A stretch of DNA of 64,000 nucleotides from Proteiniphilum sp. UBA4977 (GTDB taxonomy: Bacteria > Bacteroidota > Bacteroidia > Bacteroidales > Dysgonomonadaceae). The translations under genes and the position numbers were made by a program. This document shows, piece by piece, positions 12,679-26,880 of the stretch. The stretch's first letter is position 1. The number at the start of each line of letters is the position of its first letter. Below the pieces are notes generated by a model. It had not been told where the DNA came from, did no database searches, and saw only the letters and a list, made by a program, of their open reading frames with translations. The stretch is from positions 36,364 to 100,363 of the forward strand of contig DGZP01000039.1 in the NCBI GenBank assembly GCA_002398565.1, in the 5' to 3' direction.

Positions 12679-12685
12679 ATTGTGA

Positions 12686-12721
12686 AAAAAGCGGGGTTTA
12701 CATTAAAGCACCCCGCTTTTT
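12686..12721. terminator. Bidirectional rho-independent terminator
   Basis: AAAAAGCGGGGT (12686-12697) pairs perfectly with ACCCCGCTTTTT (12710-12721) around a 12-nt loop. It lies between the convergent GH97 and TraB/GumN genes, 8 bp after one stop codon and 1 bp after the other. The A and T runs on either side let it serve both strands. Confidence 0.9.
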
Positions 12722-12722
12722 G

Positions 12723-13625
12723 CTATCTTACTGCCTCGACAGTATATCCCAACTTTCTCAGACCTTCAATTAAACCCTCCTCTCCTGGTAGATGCAGGCA
12801 TCCCACAGCAATGAATGATGGCTTTTCAGCCATAATTTGGGGTAGTTTTTTGAGCCATTTCTCGTTCCGGTCTTTATTCAGTCTGTTTTTCTCCTCTTCG
12901 GTAGAGGGACAGGGATCGTTGATTATCTCTTTTTCAGACAGTTCCCGCAAGGCATGGATATCCTGCGCATGATATGCAACCTGAAGCTCATCCATCTGCT
13001 CTTTCAGCAATTCCGGATGTTTCACCATGCAGGTCAATAACTCGGCCTGGCGCTCCAACGTTTGAGAGTTCAGTAAAACTTCTATCTGATCTTCTGTTGT
13101 CTCCAGTCCAATAACCGTGCGGTTGCGTTTTAATGCTTCCTCCTGGAAATACTGGTCGAGACTTGTTCCGGATGAAAGAGAAGGATAATACTGCTGGTAT
13201 AGAGTGACCGAAATCAGATTTGAGAGAAGTGCCGGTTTGAGGTTGCCCACTTGTCCCAATCCCACACCCAGTAGCCGGGTAAGGGTACTGTCGAGCAGTG
13301 CGACCTCTTCCGGTGATACCAGCGATTCGTATGTGATCCCGACAGGCAGGGTGGATTCACCCATGATTTCCATCTGCATCCTGGACATATTACTCATGTC
13401 CAACTCTCCCACAGTCTGTACTGTGCTATCAAAGGCATTCCATACTCCTGGAACGGAATCAAGAAAGGAGAGAGGTACCAGATGATGTGTACCAAAGATA
13501 AAGGAGGGTTGTTTAAGACCGTTTCCGGATATCTTCCACAATAAAGAGTTGGTGCCCCGTGTGGAGGCACCAATGCAGGAAAGCAACAATAAAAATGTTG
13601 CCAGTGAGAGTATCTTTCTTTTCAC
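12723..13625 (-). CDS. TraB/GumN family exported protein
   Basis: 300 aa with an N-terminal lipoprotein-like signal (LLLLSCIGAS). The family-defining start LLWKISGNGLKQPSFIFGTHHLVP carries the conserved GTHH motif, and the C-terminus has MAEKPSFIAVGCLHLPGEEGLIEGLRKLGYTVEAV, where a second GxxHLPGexGL motif is conserved in the family. These proteins share the Tiki-like fold; a metalloprotease or hydrolase activity is suspected but not proven for bacterial members. The gene lies 42 bp downstream of ferritin on the same strand, so it may be co-transcribed. Confidence 0.85.
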   Translation of the reverse strand: MKRKILSLATFLLLLSCIGASTRGTNSLLWKISGNGLKQPSFIFGTHHLVPLSFLDSVPGVWNAFDSTVQTVGELDMSNMSRMQMEIMGESTLPVGITYESLVSPEEVALLDSTLTRLLGVGLGQVGNLKPALLSNLISVTLYQQYYPSLSSGTSLDQYFQEEALKRNRTVIGLETTEDQIEVLLNSQTLERQAELLTCMVKHPELLKEQMDELQVAYHAQDIHALRELSEKEIINDPCPSTEEEKNRLNKDRNEKWLKKLPQIMAEKPSFIAVGCLHLPGEEGLIEGLRKLGYTVEAVR

Positions 13626-13667
13626 TTGAAATATTAATTCACTAGAATGTTAAAGAATCTCTCCCAA

Positions 13668-14186
13668 TTAAGGATTTACGGAAGTGTCTATTGGGGTATA
13701 GCTCCTTTGTGCCAGTTCCTTATCCATTGTGTAGATACCAAATCCGTTACTGCCAATCAGTTTCAGACTGTCAATCAATGCCTGGGCTGTTTCCTCTTCT
13801 TCCACCTGTTCATTCACAAACCATTGTAGCATGTTCTCAGAGGCATAATCATTTTCTCTGCGTGCAATTGAAACCAGATTGTTAATGAGCGAAGTGACAA
13901 TTTTTTCATGCTCCAGTGTCACTTCGAATGCCTTTAACAGAGATTCCCAGGATGTATCCACTTTGTCAATGGGCTTGAGCTCCACACTATTACCCTTTGC
14001 AATAAGATAATTCATGAGTTTAAGCGCATGATCCTGTTCTTCCTGAAACTGCACTTTGAACCAGTTGGCAAAACCCGGAAGACCTTTGTGTGAAAAATGA
14101 GCCGACATTGAAAGATAGAGATAGGCAGACCAAAATTCGGCATTAATCTGCTTGTTAATAGCAGCTTCTAATTCTTTACTTACCAT
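13668..14186 (-). CDS. ftnA: Bacterial ferritin
   Basis: 172-aa cytoplasmic iron-storage protein that oxidises Fe(II) and mineralises iron in a 24-subunit shell. The four-helix ferritin fold is clear, with ferroxidase-centre residues in INAEFWSAYLYLS, FQEEQDHALKLMNYL and WFVNEQVEEEE. The length is typical for FtnA. It diverges from the serine palmitoyltransferase gene across a 225-bp region. The C-terminal tail (AQRSYTPIDTSVNP) is slightly longer than in many homologues. In Bacteroides, ferritin responds to oxygen and iron, but no specific operator could be identified here. Confidence 0.95.
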   Translation of the reverse strand: MVSKELEAAINKQINAEFWSAYLYLSMSAHFSHKGLPGFANWFKVQFQEEQDHALKLMNYLIAKGNSVELKPIDKVDTSWESLLKAFEVTLEHEKIVTSLINNLVSIARRENDYASENMLQWFVNEQVEEEETAQALIDSLKLIGSNGFGIYTMDKELAQRSYTPIDTSVNP

Positions 14187-14332
14187 AATTTTTTATTTTT
14201 TATTTGTTTATCAATTATATGTGTCCAATAATGTTAAAACGTTCTCAAATCAAAAATGTTTAGATAAAGATGACTGAACTTGCAGCTTTGGTCAAAAAAA
14301 AAGAGTTGTTCCTGACTATTTAAATTAATTGC

Positions 14333-14340
14333 TATCTTTG
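14333..14340 (+). promoter_or_regulatory. Probable -7 box for the serine palmitoyltransferase gene
   Basis: TATCTTTG matches the Bacteroidetes -7 consensus TAnnTTTG, 71 bp before the start codon and in the divergent region shared with ferritin. No convincing -33 TTTG lies at the usual 19-21 bp distance. Confidence 0.5.
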
Positions 14341-14411
14341 CAGTTGGTTTCTTGAAAAATTGATTCTTCTTACTCTGTTTTGGGAAGAAGCTTATTTTTA
14401 ATTTCCTTTAG

Positions 14412-15602
14412 ATGAATCTTTTAGAAGAAAAAATGATGAAATATGATGCTCCGCAGCGTGCAAAAGCTGCCGGCATCTACCCCTACTTTCGGGCTATTGA
14501 AAGTGATCAGGACACCGAAGTACTTATTAACGGGAAGAGAGTTTTGATGTTCGGTTCAAATGCATACCTGGGACTGACCAATCACCCGAAGGTAAAGGAA
14601 GCTGCTGTGGCTGCTACCAAAAAATATGGTACAGGAATGGCTGGTTCCCGTTTTTTGAATGGTACCCTCGACATCCACCTGGAGCTGGAAAGAAAACTTG
14701 CCAACTTTATGGATAAAGATGAGGCTGTTGTATTCTCAACAGGATTCAGTGTAAATGAAGGAGTTTTGGGATGCCTCACAGGAAGGGATGAGTATATCAT
14801 CTGGGATGAGAGAGACCATGCATCCATTATTGAAGGAATCCGGACATCTTTCTCCACCAAATACAAGTTTCGGCATAATGACATGGATTCTCTGGAGAAA
14901 CAGCTCAAACGTTGTGATTCCAGAAAAGTAAAGCTGATTATTGTTGATGGTGTTTTCAGCATGGAAGGAGACCTGGCCAATCTACCGGAGATCGTAAAGC
15001 TGGCACGCAAATACAATGCCAATATTATGGTAGATGAGGCACATAGCCTGGGCGTGCTGGGTAAAAAATACAGCGGCCGAGGAGTCTGTGATCACTTCGG
15101 TGTGCTTGGTGATGTGGATTTGGTGATGGGGACTTTCAGCAAATCACTCGCTTCCATTGGCGGATTTGTCGCTGGTTCATATCCGGTGATCAACTTTTTA
15201 CGCCACAATGCAAGAACCAATATTTTTAGTGCCAGCATCACTCCTGCTGCCACAGCTGCCGCTTCAGCGGCACTCGATATACTCAAATCAGAGCCGGAAC
15301 GCGTAAAACGGTTGTGGGAACTCACCGAATATGCCATCAATCAGTTCCGGGAAAGAGGGTTTGAGTTGGGCCCCACTTCTACGCCTATCCTGCCGCTCTA
15401 TGTAAGGGACAATGATAAAACCTTTCTAATTACCAAAATGCTTTTCGAAGAGGGTATCTTCGTCAATCCGGTTGTGCCTCCTGCCGTTTCATCCAGCGAT
15501 ACGCTGATTCGTTATTCGCTGATGGCTACGCACACCATTGAGCAGATCGATCACTCTATTGAACGTATTACGGCAGTCTTTAAGAAGGCAGGTGTTCTGT
15601 AA
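14412..15602 (+). CDS. spt: Serine palmitoyltransferase-like PLP enzyme (alpha-oxoamine synthase family)
   Basis: 396-aa cytoplasmic enzyme that condenses L-serine with a fatty acyl thioester to give 3-ketosphinganine, the first step of Bacteroidetes sphingolipid synthesis. It has the fold-I PLP motifs: substrate/PLP stacking region WDERDHASIIEG, IMVDEAHSLGVLGKKYSGRGV, and Lys244 in GTFSKSLASIGGF as the Schiff-base lysine. The family also includes BioF and Kbl. The start MLEEKMMKYDAPQRAKAAGIYPYFR-like N-terminus, recognition of an extended acyl donor (GIYPYFRAIES), and the lack of any biotin gene nearby favour Spt. Confidence in this exact substrate is lower than in the family. Confidence 0.85.
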   Translation: MNLLEEKMMKYDAPQRAKAAGIYPYFRAIESDQDTEVLINGKRVLMFGSNAYLGLTNHPKVKEAAVAATKKYGTGMAGSRFLNGTLDIHLELERKLANFMDKDEAVVFSTGFSVNEGVLGCLTGRDEYIIWDERDHASIIEGIRTSFSTKYKFRHNDMDSLEKQLKRCDSRKVKLIIVDGVFSMEGDLANLPEIVKLARKYNANIMVDEAHSLGVLGKKYSGRGVCDHFGVLGDVDLVMGTFSKSLASIGGFVAGSYPVINFLRHNARTNIFSASITPAATAAASAALDILKSEPERVKRLWELTEYAINQFRERGFELGPTSTPILPLYVRDNDKTFLITKMLFEEGIFVNPVVPPAVSSSDTLIRYSLMATHTIEQIDHSIERITAVFKKAGVL

Positions 15603-15728
15603 CGGATATACGCACCTCATATCTCAGATCTGGAAAAGTTCAGTATGCAGGAACAGGGAAAATATTGAATTCTGCTCATTTGGCTTAACGAAATAGTGTC
15701 AGGCTTTACAACAGTTTTATTTTTTTCT

Positions 15729-15736
15729 TAGATTTG
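15729..15736 (+). promoter_or_regulatory. Possible -7 box for the DUF389 gene
   Basis: TAGATTTG fits TAnnTTTG and lies 16 bp before the preferred ATG, which would give a very short leader. Confidence 0.4.
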
Positions 15737-15752
15737 CGTAATAGTGACTCTT

Positions 15753-17096
15753 ATGGAGAAGAAAAGTGAGAAACTGATGCGCTGGTTCGATCTGCGCAGC
15801 GAAATGGAAGGTTACGATGCCATTCACGAGAACATCGAACAGGGAATTGTTTTCAAGGGCACAAACCTTTGGATCTTGGTTTTTGCCATAGTAGTGGCTT
15901 CTGTGGGGCTCAATATGAACTCCACGGCGGTGATTATAGGTGCCATGCTTATCTCCCCGCTGATGGGACCTATTAATGGCATGGGATATAGTCTGGCTAC
16001 TTACGATTTTCAATTGTTGCGCCGTTCGCTTAAAAATTTCTCTTTCGCTGTTGGGATCAGCCTCATTACCTCTGCCTTTTACTTCCTTCTCTCTCCAATT
16101 AACGAAGCCCACTCTGAACTGCTTGCCCGTACCAGTCCTACCATATACGACGTGATCATTGCTCTTTTTGGAGGGCTGGCTGGTATTGTGGCTATGAGTA
16201 GCCGTTTAAAGGGAAATGTGATTCCCGGTGTGGCTATCGCCACCGCGCTGATGCCGCCCATCTGCACGGCAGGTTACGGACTGGCAACGTTACAGTTTAA
16301 CTTCTTCTTTGGAGCGCTTTATCTTTTCACCATAAACACTGTTTTTATTGCTTTTGCCGCACTTATTGTCTGCCAGCTGTTGAGGTTTCCTATCCGGTCT
16401 ATCGTTGATCCTGCCCGAAAAAAGCATGTAAACCGGGTTATCTCGATAGTCATTCTTCTTACACTTATACCCAGCATCATTTTTGGTGTGAACCTGGTGA
16501 AGAACGAGGAGTTTACTCGAAATGCCGAAAGCTTTATCAGTGAGGTAACATTGTTGGGAGGTAATTATCTTCAGGATAAACAGATTAATCCCTCCGGTCG
16601 ATCAATAGGGCTACTCTACGCTGGTTATGGTCTGGGTGATACCACGATCACGGAGGTATGGGAAAAAGCACTGAATTACGGTCTCGATACATCCCGGATA
16701 GTGATTCGTCAGGGATTTGATGTAAATCTGATACAGGAGAATGTAAAAAAGTACCAAACGGAATCGGAACGTCTCAGCAGTCAGCTGGCAGCTACTACCT
16801 TTGCCCTGAAGCAGGCCGTGGGGAGAGGTGACAGCATTCGCAACATCCCACTGTTTGGGGAGAAGATCTTGGGTGAAATTAAACCTCTCTATCCGCAAAT
16901 ACGTTCCTGCTCTTATTCGGAAACGTATCTTTTTACTCTGACCAATGACACTACACGCCGTTCGGAGATGATTCCAGTCGTGATCTTCACCGTTCCCCGC
17001 AACAGTCTGCGCACCCCGGACAGAAGCAAAATTGAAGAGTGGTTGAAAAACCGACTTGGCAACCCTCGTGCGAAGATGGTGATCGATGAGTCCTGA
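15753..17096 (+). CDS. DUF389 family multi-pass membrane protein
   Basis: 447-aa inner-membrane protein of unknown function. About six hydrophobic segments occupy roughly residues 40-245, including the family's conserved MNSTAVIIGAMLISPLMGPI (also called the TIGR00341 core) and GVAIATALMPPICTAGYGLA. A soluble C-terminal half (about 250-447) follows and is longer than in minimal members. No substrate is known for the family. ATG at 15753 is preferred over GTG at 15744. The gene stands alone between spt and the dehydrogenase-like gene. Confidence 0.88.
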   Translation: MEKKSEKLMRWFDLRSEMEGYDAIHENIEQGIVFKGTNLWILVFAIVVASVGLNMNSTAVIIGAMLISPLMGPINGMGYSLATYDFQLLRRSLKNFSFAVGISLITSAFYFLLSPINEAHSELLARTSPTIYDVIIALFGGLAGIVAMSSRLKGNVIPGVAIATALMPPICTAGYGLATLQFNFFFGALYLFTINTVFIAFAALIVCQLLRFPIRSIVDPARKKHVNRVISIVILLTLIPSIIFGVNLVKNEEFTRNAESFISEVTLLGGNYLQDKQINPSGRSIGLLYAGYGLGDTTITEVWEKALNYGLDTSRIVIRQGFDVNLIQENVKKYQTESERLSSQLAATTFALKQAVGRGDSIRNIPLFGEKILGEIKPLYPQIRSCSYSETYLFTLTNDTTRRSEMIPVVIFTVPRNSLRTPDRSKIEEWLKNRLGNPRAKMVIDES

Positions 17097-17322
17097 TGCC
17101 CGCGAGAGACAGATACGGAATTATGCGAAATTCTTTCCCGGGAAAAGTGACTACTGATTGTAAATTTTAATACAGGGTAAACTATTCCGTCCTTTTTGCT
17201 GTTATAGTTTAAAATCATTACTTTATTGCGGCATGTTTTTGTAAAAAGGCCGGAGCTGTTTCTTTACAGGACACCCGTTACCGGACGTTTACATAAAGCC
17301 TTCACCTGAAAATTAACATCAT

Positions 17323-18342
17323 ATGAACAACCTGGAAACATCCTACATGGGTATTAGGCTCGGCAGTCCGGTCATTCTCGGTGCCTGTGATCTCTCTTCC
17401 GACCTCGACATGCTGAAAAAAGCAGAAGAACAGGGCGCAGGTGCTGTAGTGTATAAAACCCTCTTCGAGGAGCAGATACAGATGGAGAATCTGTATCACG
17501 ACGAGAAAGTGAGTCAGTACGACGATATTCATGCGGAGATGATTACCCTCCACCCCGACATTGACCGTTCAGAGATTGAATATTATCTGGTAAAACTACG
17601 TCAGATAAAAGAAAGTCTTTCTATTCCGGTCATTGCCAGCCTCAACTGCGTGAACGAGTCGAGTTGGATACGGTACGCCGGAATGATCGAAGAGGCCGGA
17701 GTGGATGGCATTGAGCTGAACCTGTATCAGATTCCGGTAAATTTTGATATTGATGCAACCAGTATTGAACAACAACAGGCTGGTATTGTAGCTGCCGTCA
17801 AACAACAACTTTCAATTCCGGTAAGTGTGAAACTGAGTTCAGACTATACCAATATCCTGCATTTTGCTACACGGCTTGATGAGAAGGGCATTGACGGTAT
17901 GGTGCTTTTCAACGCATTCTTCCAGCCCGACGTGGATATCTGGCATGAAAATCACAGGAGAGCATTCAACCTGACCCACAAAGGTGAATATAAAAAGTCG
18001 CTCCGCTATGCCGGAATGCTCTACGGACGTGTCAAAGCCGATGTATGTAGCAGTCGCGGTATTTATGACGGTGACGATGTGATCAAGGTGCTTCTGTCCG
18101 GTGCTTCATGCGTGCAGGTTGTGAGCGCAGTATACCGGCACGGATTGGAACGGATAGGTGAGATAAACCGGAGCATCACCGACTGGATGCAACGCAAAGG
18201 ATATGATCAGATTGATCAGTTCAGGGGTAAGCTTTCCGACAGTTCACTAAACAAAAATAATACCCTGCTTATTTACAGGAGAGCACAGTATATTGACATG
18301 CTGATGCACTCCGACAAACTGCTTGAGGATCTGGAGTGGTAA
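17323..18342 (+). CDS. Dihydroorotate dehydrogenase-like flavoprotein
   Basis: 339-aa cytoplasmic FMN-binding TIM barrel related to class 1 dihydroorotate dehydrogenase (PyrD). It starts with the family's METSYMGIRLGSPVILGA-type strand and contains ASLNCVNESSW (the position of the class 1A active-site loop), GVDGIELNLYQIP, VSVKLSSDYTN and the FMN phosphate region LLSGASCVQVVSAVYRHG. Such paralogues are common beside true PyrD in Bacteroidetes, and some anaerobes use them in other redox steps, so orotate synthesis is not certain. It precedes the low-GC island and is the last gene on this side with ordinary composition. A weak promoter (TTTG at 17195-17198, TACTTTAT at 17219-17226) lies upstream. 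Confidence 0.82.
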   Translation: MNNLETSYMGIRLGSPVILGACDLSSDLDMLKKAEEQGAGAVVYKTLFEEQIQMENLYHDEKVSQYDDIHAEMITLHPDIDRSEIEYYLVKLRQIKESLSIPVIASLNCVNESSWIRYAGMIEEAGVDGIELNLYQIPVNFDIDATSIEQQQAGIVAAVKQQLSIPVSVKLSSDYTNILHFATRLDEKGIDGMVLFNAFFQPDVDIWHENHRRAFNLTHKGEYKKSLRYAGMLYGRVKADVCSSRGIYDGDDVIKVLLSGASCVQVVSAVYRHGLERIGEINRSITDWMQRKGYDQIDQFRGKLSDSSLNKNNTLLIYRRAQYIDMLMHSDKLLEDLEW

Positions 18343-18382
18343 ATACTCTAGGGGCTGAAATCAATGACACCTACAAGAAAGA

Positions 18383-20167
18383 TCAATAATTTACACTTTC
18401 TAAATCCAATAATTTAGTATTGACTTTGCCTTTCATAATCACGTATTTACCGGGTTGAATGTGAAAATCAGTGAGATTTTTCTTCCTGTAAGCGTACAAC
18501 TTATATTTATTTCCCTTATTTCGTTCAATAATGGAATAATTACCCTCGTCCCAATTTGTAAGTAAAATGCTCATTTTATTTTTTGTTGTATGGTCAAGTT
18601 CCGTGATAACTCCCTCCTGCCGACCATCCCATTGATTCTTGCTATGCTTTACATTTGGGAGTATGGTTAGATGAAGTATTCCATCAATTTCTTTTAGAAA
18701 ATAAAGTCCAGTCCCATTGTATTTTACCAACGATGAATTACCAAGCCCAATAACTTCTTTTACATTCTCGCTTACATTTAGTGGATTCCATTTCGTTATG
18801 TCACCTGAATAATAAAGCCTGTTCAAGTCTGAATAAATGGCCACGTTCCTTTCTTTTGAGATGGCGTAATAATCCGTAACCTGCTCATTCGGGGAATCCA
18901 TCTCATAATTGGTGTAGAGCCTTGTCGATTTGAAAATTTCATTTGCGATGATGAAACTAGCAGCTTTACCCGGAGTGGAGGTTACACTTAGTACATGCGA
19001 TCCGGATGAGTATGGACCATATACACTAAGCGAATAGGTCCACATTTGCGCTGCTTGTACTCCGAGCGCTCGAAAATATTGAGCCTGTATTGGATATAAA
19101 TACCTGCTCTGATTAAAAAAAGTCTCGAATTCATAGACAACCTTCGCTTTGTTCTTAAAAGCATCCGATAAAGCCCAGCCATAGCCAGTCACGTCGTTAT
19201 AATAGGTTTTGAACCACTCGGAGAAGTCCGTTTCTGTCAAATCTTTCGGATTGCGCCCATAATTTTCACCTACCAAGTCTTGTCCAGGATAATTACACAT
19301 CGCCACGACTTCAACATGAGAGCTTGCAACAGCACGGAAAACATCTTCGTGTTCGCGCATATAGCGGTGCCAGTTTAGATTCCAGACAATTGGGTGTCTT
19401 GCTCCCGAGTCACGAATCAATTTATGCATCGTGTTGATGTAGTTACGCACAAGTTCCTCACGATATTCTAGATACGTTCGTTGATCTTCTTTTTTCCCTT
19501 TACCTTCTGCCCAAGATAAAAAGTCCTTGAAATAACCTGTATTTTTAATCTCATCGTAGGAATATACACTTGGTTCGTTCATGATCTCCCACATTGCAAT
19601 ATGCTTCGTCTCTTTATAGGTCACATTAAGATACGGGTTACTACGGTTTAGTAATTGCGTAATATAATTCTTCGTTTTTTCTACAACCTTCTTGTTGTGA
19701 ATCCACTCTTCCCTATTTAACCCTACCCACATTGAGTTTGAGACATGTGCACTGCCCATGTGATTAATGAAAGCGAGTGTGACATAAATACCTCTTTCCG
19801 AGGCTTCTGCAATCATGTAGTCGAGTATATCGAGATAGATCGTTTCTACAATATTTCCCTCATGATCTACAAAATCTGCCGGTGTAAGGTGGCATCGTAT
19901 TGAGTTGACGTGCATCAGTTCTAATTCCGTAAAACTTTCATCCGTCACTTTTTTCAATTCATTACTTGATAGTTGTACCCCAATTTTTTGCAGACGCTTA
20001 TATTCCCAACTTAGATTCGGTTGGAAGTTGACTCCAAAAATTGCCATTTCTTTTCCGTCTGGCATATAAAGCTTCCCGTTTTTTGTATACGTATAATCTT
20101 GAGAAACGACTGGCTGTATACAAAGAAAAAAGACGAACAGAGAAAAGATAAATTTAAAATTGTTCAT
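18383..20167 (-). CDS. Secreted GH5-like (clan GH-A) glycoside hydrolase
   Basis: 594 aa with a signal peptide ending near QPVVSQD. It is a clan GH-A barrel: Glu198 in MWEIMNEPSV is the acid/base candidate and Glu346 or Glu348 in VVYEFETFFNQ the nucleophile candidate. Most similar in style to GH5 mannanase/glycosidase relatives. The C-terminal 200 residues form a beta-rich region (ITLLTNWDEGNYSII and similar) of unknown role. It is the last gene of the minus-strand enzyme run of the second PUL, 49 bp downstream of the GH2 gene. The substrate cannot be named; the neighbouring beta-galactosidases suggest a galactose-containing glycan. Confidence 0.75.
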   Translation of the reverse strand: MNNFKFIFSLFVFFLCIQPVVSQDYTYTKNGKLYMPDGKEMAIFGVNFQPNLSWEYKRLQKIGVQLSSNELKKVTDESFTELELMHVNSIRCHLTPADFVDHEGNIVETIYLDILDYMIAEASERGIYVTLAFINHMGSAHVSNSMWVGLNREEWIHNKKVVEKTKNYITQLLNRSNPYLNVTYKETKHIAMWEIMNEPSVYSYDEIKNTGYFKDFLSWAEGKGKKEDQRTYLEYREELVRNYINTMHKLIRDSGARHPIVWNLNWHRYMREHEDVFRAVASSHVEVVAMCNYPGQDLVGENYGRNPKDLTETDFSEWFKTYYNDVTGYGWALSDAFKNKAKVVYEFETFFNQSRYLYPIQAQYFRALGVQAAQMWTYSLSVYGPYSSGSHVLSVTSTPGKAASFIIANEIFKSTRLYTNYEMDSPNEQVTDYYAISKERNVAIYSDLNRLYYSGDITKWNPLNVSENVKEVIGLGNSSLVKYNGTGLYFLKEIDGILHLTILPNVKHSKNQWDGRQEGVITELDHTTKNKMSILLTNWDEGNYSIIERNKGNKYKLYAYRKKNLTDFHIQPGKYVIMKGKVNTKLLDLESVNY

Positions 20168-20216
20168 TGGGAATATGAAATAAACGTGAACGATTTATTT
20201 GACGTAAGAACCTGCA

Positions 20217-24744
<4,528 letters not shown>

Positions 24745-24757
24745 CTGAATGTTTTGA

Positions 24758-26782
24758 TTAGTCCCATATAATAACGAGCGTGTCTTCGCTGTCGATATGG
24801 ATTGTCTTGTCGTTTAGCTTACTTTTTTTATTTGAATACAAAATGCGAGCGTTCTTGTAGGCCGAAAGACCGGTCAACCTGATTGTTACATTCTCCTTGT
24901 TCTTGTTGATAATAACAGAGATTACCTTATTCCCAGACTTCAGGTTTTTCATCAGCACACCTTCCTGAAACGATTCGAATCCAATTCTATCAGATGTGTT
25001 GAAGTATGGATCCAAGAATTCAAGGAGAGGGCGATAATCATTTGCCTTTCTCGCACCCAATCCTATTAAAGAAGGCACCCATACCACTTTACCCTTTCCG
25101 AAGTTATTTATAATTCCAACCATTTCACCTGCCTTGTCACCGATGTTTTTCCCTTTTTCCACATCGATTATCCCTTTTAGCGCATGCGTAGAAAGTGTGT
25201 TGTCTTCCGTTATTTTCAAATCAAATAGATCTTTCTCAAAAATGAATTCCGAAACACTTCCTCCAAAAAGGTCCGCTAACGGAAAGCTGTTCACCATCTT
25301 CGACATGGCTTTTTCATCGTAGAAAGCGGTAAGACCATCGACGATCAATGTACCTCCGTTTCGTACAAAATTCCGAAAATGATCATAATAAGACTCAGGT
25401 ATACTTATTTGATGAGCCAGTATGACGGTCTGTCCCGAATAATCTTTCTCCGAGAAGGAGAATTCATTGAATTCCTTGAACGTTGGCTGCAAACCTATCT
25501 GAGATAACGCTTCAAAATAGCTGATGCCCGACTTCATTACAGCTCCGGGTTCCCGGATTTCGTATTTGTTATTTTTAATATCAGGAGCCATCATTTGCTC
25601 AACCCAAATCGATTCTCTATTATAAAGGATATGGATGTTGCTATGGATCGGTTTGGCCACACGGAATAATTTCTCGTTTTCGTTGATTAGATGAGCAATT
25701 TTCCCTGTCTCGATCAGCCTCTCTGTTGGCCTATTCTGAAAGTCAATCATCGCCCATTCACCGGCTTCCATACCGGACATTCTTGGATTTAAACACCAGA
25801 AAATCGCCCCTTTGCTCCCGGTACCGACAACAATCCACAGCCACTGGGCAATCTCTTCTTTGGTGGGACAAAACGGTTCGTAACCGCTGTAAATATTGTT
25901 GCCACCTTGAAGTTCTGTCATCAGCCACGGAATATTTCCTGCACCCGATAGAATAATTTCACTGTTCGCCGACATTGCCAATGCATATTTATTCCGCGTG
26001 AAATATCCGAAATGCCAACTGGCATGAGCCGAACCGCCCAAGCTAGTCAAGAACCTGCTCCAAGCCGGAAAATCATATTGCGCAACGTTGTCAAAGATCT
26101 GATGCGTATTCACATGAACAGGATTCCGGGCGTCGTATTTTTTAATCTCGCTCGTCAGCCAATTTAGATACCATGTATTGTAATAAAGTATAAACTCTTG
26201 CTTATCGAAAGAAAGATAGGGAGTATCCTTTAGTGGATGTATTGTTGCAATCTGTTGACTGTTTTTCCATTCAGCAAAGATCTCTTTTCCAAGAGGATTT
26301 TGTACACTACCCCCTCCCGGTTCATTAATCGGGACCCAACCGTACAACGACTTGAATTTTTTGAAGTGCGTCACTACAACTTTTATGTATTCAGCGACCC
26401 GTTCGAGGTGTTCCCTGTCGCTAGGATACTTGAAGCCTCCCACATCGGTAAAATCCGTTGCAGGAAAAAGATTCGCGTAAATCTTCACATTGTATTTTTC
26501 TCCGTACTGGAACGCTTTGTCGAACAGTGAAAAATCCCAATTTCCGTTCTCGTCTTTCATATAGTTTTCGAACATCCTTATACGAGTCAGGTTCATATTG
26601 TTGTCGCTAAGCGTTTTGAACCAACTCTCCACATTCTTGTCAGATTGTCCGGGCTCAATGAAGATTTCAGCACCAAACATCAAGGCATCCTCTTCACTCA
26701 TCTGGGCACTTACAACCGATGAGGCCAACAGGAACAGTACACACAGGATTATTCTACTACTATTTTCAAAAAATATTCTCAT
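24758..26782 (-). CDS. GH42-like beta-galactosidase
   Basis: About 674 aa with a signal peptide (VLFLLASSVVSAQ). An N-terminal GH-A barrel has Glu154 in VPINEPGGGS (acid/base) and Glu290 in WLMTELQGGNN (nucleophile). The amidotransferase-like trimerisation domain of GH42 follows (about 410-590, FVRNGGTLIVDGLTAFYDEKA), then a small beta domain. Most GH42 enzymes are cytoplasmic, so export here is notable. Start ATG 26782 begins the signal peptide; upstream in-frame codons would run into the preceding histidine phosphatase. The 98-bp gap to that gene shows no promoter box that I can recognise. Confidence 0.82.
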   Translation of the reverse strand: MRIFFENSSRIILCVLFLLASSVVSAQMSEEDALMFGAEIFIEPGQSDKNVESWFKTLSDNNMNLTRIRMFENYMKDENGNWDFSLFDKAFQYGEKYNVKIYANLFPATDFTDVGGFKYPSDREHLERVAEYIKVVVTHFKKFKSLYGWVPINEPGGGSVQNPLGKEIFAEWKNSQQIATIHPLKDTPYLSFDKQEFILYYNTWYLNWLTSEIKKYDARNPVHVNTHQIFDNVAQYDFPAWSRFLTSLGGSAHASWHFGYFTRNKYALAMSANSEIILSGAGNIPWLMTELQGGNNIYSGYEPFCPTKEEIAQWLWIVVGTGSKGAIFWCLNPRMSGMEAGEWAMIDFQNRPTERLIETGKIAHLINENEKLFRVAKPIHSNIHILYNRESIWVEQMMAPDIKNNKYEIREPGAVMKSGISYFEALSQIGLQPTFKEFNEFSFSEKDYSGQTVILAHQISIPESYYDHFRNFVRNGGTLIVDGLTAFYDEKAMSKMVNSFPLADLFGGSVSEFIFEKDLFDLKITEDNTLSTHALKGIIDVEKGKNIGDKAGEMVGIINNFGKGKVVWVPSLIGLGARKANDYRPLLEFLDPYFNTSDRIGFESFQEGVLMKNLKSGNKVISVIINKNKENVTIRLTGLSAYKNARILYSNKKSKLNDKTIHIDSEDTLVIIWD

Positions 26783-26880
26783 GTTTGTTTTATTGTGAAT
26801 CGATATATGTAAAATTTTGACAATCATCATGGTAAATCGAGAAAGTGTTTTTTTACATTTTATTTCCAACAGAAGAGCAA

